A stretch of 6,508 bases of DNA from Pseudomonadota bacterium. Lineage in GTDB: Bacteria; Pseudomonadota; Alphaproteobacteria; Micropepsales; Micropepsaceae. Both the position numbers and the translations under genes were made by a program. Each line of letters starts with the position of its first letter. Position 1 is the stretch's first letter. The notes beneath the pieces were generated by a model that saw only the letters and a list, made by a program, of their open reading frames with translations, did not search any database and had not been told where the DNA came from. Shown here piece after piece: positions 1-4,917 of this stretch. The stretch covers positions 1 through 6,508 of the forward strand of contig JANYBR010000322.1 of assembly GCA_025360685.1 (NCBI GenBank), read 5' to 3'.

Positions 1-1
1 C

Positions 2-625
2 GCCTTTACGTCGGCGCCCAACAAGTTCGAGGCGCTGGCGGCGCACGACGCGATGGTTTTTGCGCATGGCGCCATCAACACGGTCGCAGCCTCGCTGTTC
101 AAGATCGCCAACGACATCCGCCTGCTGGGTAGCGGCCCGCGCAGCGGATTAGGCGAACTGTCGCTGCCGGAGAACGAGCCGGGCTCTTCGATCATGCCGG
201 GCAAGGTGAACCCGACACAGTGCGAGGCGCTGACACAGGTCTGCATCCAGATCTTCGGCAATCAGACGACCCTGACCGTCGCCGGCAGCCAAGGGCATTT
301 CGAGCTCAACGTCTACAATCCCCTGATGGCGTACAATTTCCTGCAATCGGTTCGCTTGATGGCGGACGCCGCGGTGAGTTTCACCGATCACTGCGTGAGC
401 GGCATCGAAGCGCGGCGCGACAATATCAAGGCGGGGCTCGAGCGGTCGCTGATGCTGGTCACGGCCCTGGCGCCGAAAATCGGCTATGACGCGGCCGCCA
501 AGATCGCCAAGACCGCGCACAAGAACGGCACGACCTTGAAGGAAGAAGCGGTCAAATCCGGGCTCGTGACGGCCGCCGAGTTCGACGCGATCGTGCGGCC
601 CGAGGACATGATCGGCCCGAAGTAG
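2..625 (+). CDS. fumC: Fumarate hydratase class II, C-terminal part (5' end outside window)
   Basis: This is the class II (iron-independent) fumarase, which interconverts fumarate and L-malate in the cytosolic TCA cycle as a homotetramer. The frame is open from base 2, so the first ATG in the window (53) is internal. The 207 visible codons are about 45% of a usual ~465-residue FumC. The visible protein starts with the family stretch FTSAPNKFEALAAHDA. It then has the fumarase/aspartase signature GSSIMPGKVN at visible residues 61-70, the mobile loop carrying the catalytic serine plus substrate-binding Lys and Asn. The FumC C-terminal domain follows, with KIGYDAAAKIAKTAHKNGTT near the end. The loop and C-terminal domain separate it from argininosuccinate lyase and adenylosuccinate lyase; aspartase is unlikely given how closely it matches FumC. 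The gene ends in TAG, and 74 bp separate it from the next gene, with no clear terminator. The coding frame is intact throughout. Confidence 0.96.
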   Translation, partial: AFTSAPNKFEALAAHDAMVFAHGAINTVAASLFKIANDIRLLGSGPRSGLGELSLPENEPGSSIMPGKVNPTQCEALTQVCIQIFGNQTTLTVAGSQGHFELNVYNPLMAYNFLQSVRLMADAAVSFTDHCVSGIEARRDNIKAGLERSLMLVTALAPKIGYDAAAKIAKTAHKNGTTLKEEAVKSGLVTAAEFDAIVRPEDMIGPK

Positions 626-699
626 AATTGCGCAAGAATTGGAATGCTTCGCAGTCTCCCGCATCGCTAGCTTGCCTGGCGGAATGAGCCGGAGCATCC

Positions 700-1641
700 A
701 TGACGACGATCGGACGGCCGATGACAGCGGCCGAGTGGAGCCTCCTCGTCACTTTGGCCATCGTATGGGGTGGCTCGTTCTTTTTTTTCAAGGTGCTGAA
801 CGGCGAACTGCCGGTGCTGACGATCGTCATGGGTCGCGTCGGCATTGCGGCGGTGGTCATGCAGTTCGCCGCGCTGACCGGCCGAGATCATGTTCCGCTT
901 GCAGCACTGCCGTGGCGCCAATTCGCGGTCATGGCGCTGCTCAACAATGTTCTGCCATTTTCACTCATCGTGTTCGCCGAGACGCGCATTTCGAGCGGTG
1001 TCGCCTCCATTCTGAATGCGACCACGCCGATCTTTACGGTGATCGTGGCGCATGCACTGACCGATGACGAGAAGCTGACACCGGCAAAATTCCTCGGCGT
1101 CGTCCTCGGCTTTTGCGGCGTCGCAATCCTGATGGCGCCGCAACTCGCCAGTGCACGCGGCAACACGATCGCTGTCGCTGCCAGCCTTGCCGCAGCGCTG
1201 CTCTACGCCTTTGCCGGCATCTACGGCCGCCGCTTCCGAGCTCTGCCGCCGATGACCGTTGCGGCCGGACAGGTCACGGCCAGCGCGATCATCTTGTTGC
1301 CGTTCGCGGCCTGGTTCGACCAGCCCTGGACACTGCCGACGCCGCACCTGACAACGATCGCTGCATTGGTCGGCCTGGCCCTGCTCTGCACCACCCTGGC
1401 CTACGGCATCTATTTTCGCCTGTTGGCGACGGCGGGCGCCACGAATCTGCTGCTCGTGACCGTCCTCTCACCGGTCAGTGCCGTGCTCCTCGGAGCAGGA
1501 CTTCTTTCTGAGCGCGTCGGTTGGGCGGCGATCGCCGGGTTGCTGACGATCGGCACCGGTCTTGCGGCAATTGACGGACGGCCGTTGCTTTTTCTGCGCA
1601 ACCGGTTTCTGCGCCGCGCGGTGAACGAAAAACTGCGCTAG
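700..1641 (+). CDS. DMT-superfamily permease, EamA family (10-TM exporter type)
   Basis: This 313-residue inner-membrane protein has two tandem EamA repeats (roughly residues 12-146 and 157-292), the usual ten-helix drug/metabolite transporter layout. Visible marks are the WGGSFFFFKVL segment in the first helix (23-33), ILNATTPIFTVIVAHAL (104-120) followed by the polar TDDEKLTPAKFLG loop and a hydrophobic stretch closing repeat 1, and LSPVSAVLLGAGLLSERVGW (256-275) as the equivalent in repeat 2. The C-terminus is a short basic tail (RNRFLRRAVNEKLR). The ATG at 700 is preferred over the in-frame ATG at 721 because GGAG (691-694) lies 5 nt upstream of it. Family members export amino acids, metabolites or drugs; nothing in the sequence fixes the substrate. 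The RHH gene starts 10 bp downstream, so the two are probably co-transcribed. An eight-T run at 781-788 lies in codons 27-30 and is in frame here. Confidence 0.9.
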   Translation: MTTIGRPMTAAEWSLLVTLAIVWGGSFFFFKVLNGELPVLTIVMGRVGIAAVVMQFAALTGRDHVPLAALPWRQFAVMALLNNVLPFSLIVFAETRISSGVASILNATTPIFTVIVAHALTDDEKLTPAKFLGVVLGFCGVAILMAPQLASARGNTIAVAASLAAALLYAFAGIYGRRFRALPPMTVAAGQVTASAIILLPFAAWFDQPWTLPTPHLTTIAALVGLALLCTTLAYGIYFRLLATAGATNLLLVTVLSPVSAVLLGAGLLSERVGWAAIAGLLTIGTGLAAIDGRPLLFLRNRFLRRAVNEKLR

Positions 1642-1651
1642 CCTCCATGGC

Positions 1652-1867
1652 ATGAAACTTCGCAAGCGTTCCTTTTCCCTCTCCGGACATCGTACCAGCG
1701 TCGCGCTGGAGCCGGAATTCTGGGCTGTGCTCGAGCGGGATGCGGCGCGCGAAAGCCTCAGTCTCTCCGCCTTTGTCGGCCGCATCGATGCTTCGCGCGG
1801 CGAGCGCCCGCTGGCGAGTGCGCTGCGCGTGCACGCCTTGCTTGCCGCGGCCCCGGACCTCTCCTAG
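1652..1867 (+). CDS. Ribbon-helix-helix domain protein (RHH_4/COG4321-like), 71 aa
   Basis: This small basic protein is probably DNA-binding. Residues 5-19 (KRSFSLSGHRTSVAL) fit the N-terminal beta strand of a ribbon-helix-helix fold. They are followed by EPEFWAVLERDAARE (helix A, ~20-34), SLSAFVGRIDASR (helix B, ~37-49) and an ERPLASALRVHALL helix (~51-64). The pattern of strand, then LEPEFW, then LS-x-FVGRID, then LASALRV matches the alphaproteobacterial RHH_4 family and its usual 65-80 residues. Such proteins normally act as dimers with the strand in the DNA major groove; a specific regulon is not known to me. The start at 1652 gives the expected N-terminus, although the Shine-Dalgarno is poor. 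This fits translational coupling with the permease gene ending 10 bp upstream. The stop lies 18 bp before the first of two palindromic operator-like sites, so autoregulation or control of the GST genes is possible but unproven. In related genomes this family is often found near fumC (from memory, not checked). Confidence 0.85.
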   Translation: MKLRKRSFSLSGHRTSVALEPEFWAVLERDAARESLSLSAFVGRIDASRGERPLASALRVHALLAAAPDLS

Positions 1868-1885
1868 CCTTCGCGCCGACTGTGC

Positions 1886-1901
1886 TGTCAGCATGCTGAC
1901 A
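1886..1901. promoter_or_regulatory. Operator-like perfect 16-bp palindrome (site 1)
   Basis: TGTCAGCATGCTGACA is a perfect inverted repeat with no spacer, in the 86-bp gap between the RHH gene and the first GST gene, 52 bp before the GTG start. It looks like a binding site for a homodimeric regulator. The GC-rich arms have no U tract after them and are too short and poorly placed for a terminator. A near-copy follows with a 22-bp period. The CTGACA end (1896-1901) could double as a -35 element, but I see no convincing -10 at standard spacing. Confidence 0.7.
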
Positions 1902-1907
1902 ACGCGC

Positions 1908-1923
1908 TGGCAGCAGGCTGACA
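1908..1923. promoter_or_regulatory. Operator-like 16-bp near-palindrome (site 2)
   Basis: TGGCAGCAGGCTGACA matches site 1 at 14 of 16 positions and keeps the GCTGACA half intact. It starts exactly 22 bp after site 1, about two helical turns, so both sites face the same side of the DNA. Both are preceded by GC, which makes an 18-bp direct repeat with two mismatches. It lies 30 bp upstream of the GST start codon, where a bound repressor would block RNA polymerase. The pair suggests cooperative binding of two dimers; the regulator is unknown. Confidence 0.6.
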
Positions 1924-1941
1924 GTACAAGACCGCGGCCAT

Positions 1942-1946
1942 GGAGG
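1942..1946 (+). promoter_or_regulatory. Shine-Dalgarno GGAGG fixing a GTG start
   Basis: GGAGG is followed by 7 nt and then GTG at 1954. It supports the GTG as the real start of the first GST gene. The nearby ATG at 1940 is out of frame. The protein begins MITLYHHP, the same as the MITLYHAP start of its downstream paralogue. Confidence 0.85.
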
Positions 1947-1953
1947 CTTCATC

Positions 1954-2550
1954 GTGATCACGCTCTACCACCATCCCAAGACACGCTCGTCGCGATTCAT
2001 TTTCCTGCTTGAGGAATTGCAGGCGCCCTACCAGATCAAGACCGTGACGGTGCGCCGTGGCGACGGCAGCGGTGCGGTCGATCCGGCCAACCCGCATCCG
2101 CATGGCAAGGTGCCGGCCATTTGCGATGATGGAGTGCCGGTCTTCGAATCGTCTGCCATAGCGCTTTATCTCACGGACAAATTTCCCAAGAACGGACTCG
2201 GTCCGCTCGTCGGCGACGCCAAGCGCGGACCCTATCTCAGCTGGTTGGCGTATTATTGCGGTGTGCTGGAACCGGCCTGGACCATGCGGTTCCTGAAGAT
2301 CGATCTGCCGGGTGGCTTTCCCGGCTGGCCGCCGGCGGACGACGCCATGGCATTCACTTTCAAGACGCTCGAGAAGCAGCCTTATGTGCTGGGCGACACA
2401 TTCAGCGCTGCCGACATTCTGATCGGAACCACCTTTGCGATGTTCATGGGCGGCCCCACCTTGCCGAAAACGCCAATGCTGGAAGCCTATGTCAAACGCG
2501 TAATCGAACGTCCGGCCTACCGCCGCGCCATGGCGAAAGACGGAGACTGA
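1954..2550 (+). CDS. Glutathione S-transferase family protein, first of a tandem pair
   Basis: This 198-residue protein is a complete cytosolic GST: an N-terminal thioredoxin-fold glutathione-binding domain (~1-78) followed by an all-helical C-terminal domain (~90-195). Visible landmarks are MITLYHHPKTRSSR (1-14), with serines where bacterial GSTs carry the catalytic or GSH-activating residue. KVPAI (52-56) carries the cis-proline, and the ES pair at 65-66, which binds the glutamyl group of GSH, lies in FESSAIALYLTD. The helical N-capping box is FSAAD at 150-154, in LGDTFSAADILIG. These enzymes conjugate glutathione to electrophiles or act as GSH-dependent reductases or isomerases; the substrate cannot be told. 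The start is GTG with a strong Shine-Dalgarno. The downstream paralogue is about 45% identical by eye and starts 65 bp after the stop, so the two probably share a transcript controlled by the double operator upstream. Confidence 0.92.
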   Translation: MITLYHHPKTRSSRFIFLLEELQAPYQIKTVTVRRGDGSGAVDPANPHPHGKVPAICDDGVPVFESSAIALYLTDKFPKNGLGPLVGDAKRGPYLSWLAYYCGVLEPAWTMRFLKIDLPGGFPGWPPADDAMAFTFKTLEKQPYVLGDTFSAADILIGTTFAMFMGGPTLPKTPMLEAYVKRVIERPAYRRAMAKDGD

Positions 2551-2615
2551 CGGCCGTCACGCGGTTGTCGCAAATTTGCAATCACTCTGACGAGGACAAA
2601 CAAGAGGCAGCACCG

Positions 2616-3215
2616 ATGATCACGCTCTATCACGCACCGCGTTCGCGTTCCTCACGCATGATTTGGTTGCTGGAGGAGCTCGGCGCCGACTACCGGATCG
2701 AAATCGTGCCGATTGTACGCGGCGACAACACCGGCGCACCCGCACCGGACAGCTATCTGCAGATTCATCCGCTGCGCAAAGTACCGGCGATCAAGATCTT
2801 CGACGAAATCGTCTATGAGTCCGGCGCGATCTGTCTGTATCTCACCGACTCTCATCCCAGGAAGGAGCTTGGCCCGCTGCCGGGTCACAACGACCGCGCG
2901 GAATATGTGCGCTGGCTGTTCTTCTATGCGGGGGCGCTCGAGCCGGCGGCGACGGCACGCTTCCAGGGCTGGGACAAGGACAAGCCGACCGGCTTCGGCA
3001 AGTTCGAGGACATCGAGACGGTCATCTCCAAGCAACTCGAGAAGACGCCCTACATCGTCGGAGACTCCTTCACCGCCGCCGATATTCTCATCGGCTCGGG
3101 CGTCCAGTTCTTCAAGGGCTCGCTGTTCCCGGACCGCAAGCATTATAACGACTATGTCGCGCGGCTGACTTCGCGGCCGGCCTACATCCGCGCTGTCGCC
3201 AGGGACGATGGCTAG
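2616..3215 (+). CDS. Glutathione S-transferase family protein, second of a tandem pair
   Basis: This 199-residue GST has the same architecture as its upstream neighbour. MITLYHAPRSRSSR (1-14) opens the thioredoxin-like domain, KVPAI (55-59) carries the cis-proline, and the ES pair is at 68-69 (VYESGAICLYLTD). FTAAD (152-156), in VGDSFTAADILIG, is the capping box of the helical domain. The ATG at 2616 is chosen because it aligns with the paralogue's start and has GAGG (2604-2607) 8 nt upstream. The same frame is open much further upstream, but that extension only overlaps the first GST gene out of frame. The pair arose by an old duplication. The loop after helix 1, the segment around residues 115-130 (GWDKDKPTGFGKFED) and the stretch after the capping helix differ most, so the electrophile-binding site has probably diverged while GSH binding is kept. 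No clear separate promoter is seen in the 65-bp gap. Confidence 0.92.
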   Translation: MITLYHAPRSRSSRMIWLLEELGADYRIEIVPIVRGDNTGAPAPDSYLQIHPLRKVPAIKIFDEIVYESGAICLYLTDSHPRKELGPLPGHNDRAEYVRWLFFYAGALEPAATARFQGWDKDKPTGFGKFEDIETVISKQLEKTPYIVGDSFTAADILIGSGVQFFKGSLFPDRKHYNDYVARLTSRPAYIRAVARDDG

Positions 3216-3222
3216 TATGGCT

Positions 3223-3269
3223 TCGGTTTGGTTGTGAGACGAGCTCGGACAAATTCAAAACCCAACCGA
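3223..3269. terminator. Possible weak bidirectional terminator between convergent genes
   Basis: In the 55-bp gap between the second GST gene and the convergent antiporter gene, bases 3223-3235 pair imperfectly (11 of 13) with 3257-3269 around a 21-nt loop. The stem reads TCGGTTTGGTTGT against AAAACCCAACCGA. Position between two converging stops favours a shared terminator, but the stem has mismatches, the loop is long and no clean U tract follows. Confidence 0.25.
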
Positions 3270-3270
3270 G

Positions 3271-4512
3271 TCATCGCGATCGCTGTACCCATTTCACCAG
3301 CGGCGTGAACGTCAGGCCCTGCACCGTGATCGAGAAGGCGACCACCGCGTAGGTGATCGACAGGATCAGTGCGCGTTCCGGCCCTTGCGGGATGGTGAGC
3401 GCCAGCGCCAAAGACAAAGCACCGTGCAGACCGCCCCAGCCAAGGATCAAGGTCGGGCGCTTCTCGCTGTGGCGCACGCGGTAATAGGCGCCCCATGGCA
3501 GCACGACGGCAAAGCGCGCGATGAGCACCAGTGGAATCGCCGCGAGCAGCAAGCCGATCTGGTGCGCGTAGAACGGCACGGCAATCAGCTCGACGCCGAG
3601 CAACAGGAACAGCAGCGCGTTGAGAATTTCGTCGACCAGGATCCAAAAGCCCATCAGATATGCTTCGGTCCGGCCCTGCATCGCGGCCTTGGCGCGGGTT
3701 CCGCCGAACAGCATGCCGGCGCCCACCACGGCGATCGCGCCGCTCAGATGCAGCGCCTGCGCCGCCGCATAGGTGCCCATGGCGAGCGCGATCGACATGC
3801 TGACCTCGACGGCGAAATCATCGAGCGTGCCCATCAGCCGGATCACGAGCCAGCTTGCCGCCATGCCGAAGACGAGTCCGCCCAACGCCTGCACCAGCAC
3901 ATCGGCCACGGCGCGGGTGGGACTGACTTCGCCGGCGCCGGTCGCCAGCGCCAGCAGCGCCATGAAGGCAACGATTCCGACGCCATCGTTGAACAGCGCT
4001 TCGCCCTGAAGGATGACCTGCAAGGTCTTCGACAGCTTGACCAACCGCACTGTGGCCAGCACCGCCACCGGATCGGTCGGGCTGATCAGCGCGCCGAACA
4101 CCAGCGCCCAGGATAGCGGCAGCGGTACTCCGAGCCAGCCCGCGATAAGCCACAGGCCGGTGCCCACGATCAGGATGGAACCGGCGACGCCAAGCGTGGC
4201 CAGCGCGCTCACCGAAAACCAGCGCCGGCGCATTTCGCCGAGATCGACTTGCATCGCGCCGGCGAACAGCAGGAACGCGAGCATGTAGCCGGTGACGGTG
4301 GTAACGAAGTCGATCCGGTTGATGTAGTCCGAAAGCTCGCGCCAGCCTTCGAATTGCGGGAACAGCCGCTGCAAGGCAAACAGCGCGCCCGCGCCGGCAA
4401 GACCGGCGATCAGCATCGCCACGCCATGCGGCAGGTGCAGGGTCTTGACGTTGAGCCAGCCGGCCAGCGCGACCACAGTCATGAGGGCGGCGACGAGTTC
4501 GAACGGGGTCAT
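3271..4512 (-). CDS. CPA1-type Na+/H+ (monovalent cation:proton) antiporter
   Basis: This 413-residue polytopic inner-membrane protein exchanges Na+ (or K+) for H+, serving pH and sodium homeostasis. About 12 hydrophobic segments are visible, and there is no long cytosolic tail, so this is the short NhaP-like form. Key motifs are FLLFAGAMQVDLGEMRRRW (~80-98), ALISPTDPVAVLA (141-153, Asp147) in the unwound helix region, and GEALFNDGVGIV (170-181), whose Asn175-Asp176 is the ion-binding pair typical of electroneutral CPA1 exchangers. GWGGLHGALSLALAL (358-372) is the late helix in which CPA1 members usually show GGLRG; here His363 replaces the arginine. The ATG at 4512 gives MTPFELVAALMTVVALAGWL, a natural first membrane helix. 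The frame extends back to a TTG at 4587, but that adds a segment overlapping the divergent DUF4169 start. No Shine-Dalgarno is visible; a perfect hairpin ends 2 nt before the ATG. K+ specificity is possible. Confidence 0.9.
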   Translation of the reverse strand: MTPFELVAALMTVVALAGWLNVKTLHLPHGVAMLIAGLAGAGALFALQRLFPQFEGWRELSDYINRIDFVTTVTGYMLAFLLFAGAMQVDLGEMRRRWFSVSALATLGVAGSILIVGTGLWLIAGWLGVPLPLSWALVFGALISPTDPVAVLATVRLVKLSKTLQVILQGEALFNDGVGIVAFMALLALATGAGEVSPTRAVADVLVQALGGLVFGMAASWLVIRLMGTLDDFAVEVSMSIALAMGTYAAAQALHLSGAIAVVGAGMLFGGTRAKAAMQGRTEAYLMGFWILVDEILNALLFLLLGVELIAVPFYAHQIGLLLAAIPLVLIARFAVVLPWGAYYRVRHSEKRPTLILGWGGLHGALSLALALTIPQGPERALILSITYAVVAFSITVQGLTFTPLVKWVQRSR

Positions 4513-4514
4513 GG

Positions 4515-4539
4515 AATCGCGCTGAAAAGTCGCGCGATT
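4515..4539 (-). promoter_or_regulatory. Perfect 8-bp hairpin or operator just upstream of the antiporter start
   Basis: AATCGCGC (4515-4522) and GCGCGATT (4532-4539) form a perfect inverted repeat around a 9-nt spacer. On the antiporter strand the 3' arm ends 2 nt before the ATG, and no Shine-Dalgarno is seen. If transcribed, the stem would cover the ribosome-binding region. If not, it is a candidate operator in the 74-bp divergent gap shared with the DUF4169 gene. Confidence 0.45.
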
Positions 4540-4586
4540 TTCACCTCGCCATGCTACGAAAGCAAAGACTATCGGACCCAAGGCCA

Positions 4587-4769
4587 ATGGCAGAGCTCAT
4601 CAATCTGCGCCGCGCCCGCAAAGGCAAGACGCGCGACGCCAAGGCTGCGAAAGCGAGTGCGAACCGAACCAAACACGGAGTCGCAAAGCCGGTTCGCGAG
4701 CTGGCCCGAGCGAGGAAGGAAAAGGACGAGAAGGCGGTTGATGCGCATCGGTTCGACGAAACCAAATAA
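4587..4769 (+). CDS. DUF4169-type small basic protein, 60 aa
   Basis: This 60-residue protein is very rich in Lys, Arg and Ala and has no membrane segment or signal peptide. It matches the pattern of the alphaproteobacterial DUF4169 family: an N-terminal MAELINLRRARKGKTRDAKA, a central ANRTKHG at 25-31, where family members have an ANR-x-x-x-G motif, and a short acidic-basic C-terminal end (AHRFDETK). It is probably mostly helical; no function is established that I know of. The start at 4587 is preferred over the in-frame ATG at 4551 because it gives the family's MAE-INLRRARK N-terminus and usual length. The Shine-Dalgarno is weak (AAGG at 4580-4583, only 3 nt away). It is divergent from the antiporter gene. 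Its TAA stop shares its last base with the left end of the palindromic repeat, so the insertion lies flush with the gene end without damaging it. Confidence 0.8.
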   Translation: MAELINLRRARKGKTRDAKAAKASANRTKHGVAKPVRELARARKEKDEKAVDAHRFDETK

Positions 4770-4907
4770 AAATGTCATCCCCGGCTGAGCGATGCGATAG
4801 CATCACGAAGGGAAGGGGACCCAGGCTTGTCAGCCGCTCAGGTGCTTCAAATCCTGGGTCCCCTTCCCTCGCATCGCGGACGCGATGCTCGCCGGGGATG
4901 ACATTTT
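4769..4907. repeat. 139-bp cloverleaf-like palindromic repeat element (REP/MITE-like)
   Basis: The element is a nested palindrome. The outer arms, 4769-4785 and 4891-4907, are perfect 17-bp inverted repeats, AAAATGTCATCCCCGGC and its complement. The inner arms, 4809-4825 and 4853-4869, are another perfect 17-bp pair built around GGGAAGGGGACCCAGG. Between them sit two side hairpins: GATGC/GCATC with a GATA loop (4791-4804) and GCATCGCG/CGCGATGC with a GA loop (4871-4888). The central loop is 4826-4852. Folded, this gives a stem with two side arms and a terminal hairpin. It encodes no plausible protein. It resembles short non-coding palindromic elements dispersed in Bradyrhizobium-type genomes (recalled, not searched). 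It may act on the mRNA between the DUF4169 and CoA-transferase genes as a stabiliser or partial terminator. I see no clear target-site duplication. Confidence 0.85.
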
Positions 4908-4911
4908 GGAG
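4908..4911 (+). promoter_or_regulatory. Shine-Dalgarno GGAG deciding a TTG start
   Basis: GGAG starts on the first base after the repeat element and is followed by 6 nt and then TTG at 4918. It is the only good ribosome-binding site near the CoA-transferase start. It argues against the upstream ATG at 4885, which lies inside the right arm of the palindrome. Confidence 0.7.
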
Positions 4912-4917
4912 TTGAAT

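Noticed and set aside
628..635. TTGCGCAA palindrome after fumC as terminator or operator
   Set aside because: Eight bases without a loop or a T run; too short to support a call. No terminator was found in the 626-699 gap.
149..697. 182-residue minus-strand open frame over fumC
   Set aside because: It overlaps the strongly conserved fumC coding frame and shows only Arg/His/Gly-rich shadow composition.
1886..1923. Operator pair read as a terminator of the RHH gene
   Set aside because: The palindromes have no loop and no T tract, and the exact duplication with a 22-bp period fits protein binding better.
2570..2579. Palindrome GCAAATTTGC between the two GST genes
   Set aside because: Only 10 bp, no repeat elsewhere in the window and no promoter elements at fitting distances; could easily be chance.
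2256..2615. In-frame upstream extension of the second GST gene
   Set aside because: The extension overlaps the first GST gene in another frame and has no GST-like sequence before MITLYHAP at 2616, which also has its own Shine-Dalgarno.
3385..4116. 243-residue plus-strand open frame inside the antiporter region
   Set aside because: It is antisense to the antiporter, with His/Gln/Arg-rich sequence typical of a reverse-strand shadow and no recognisable domain.
4513..4587. TTG 4587 as antiporter start
   Set aside because: It would add 25 residues without a Shine-Dalgarno and overlap the divergent DUF4169 start; MTPFELVAAL at 4512 is a natural N-terminal membrane helix.
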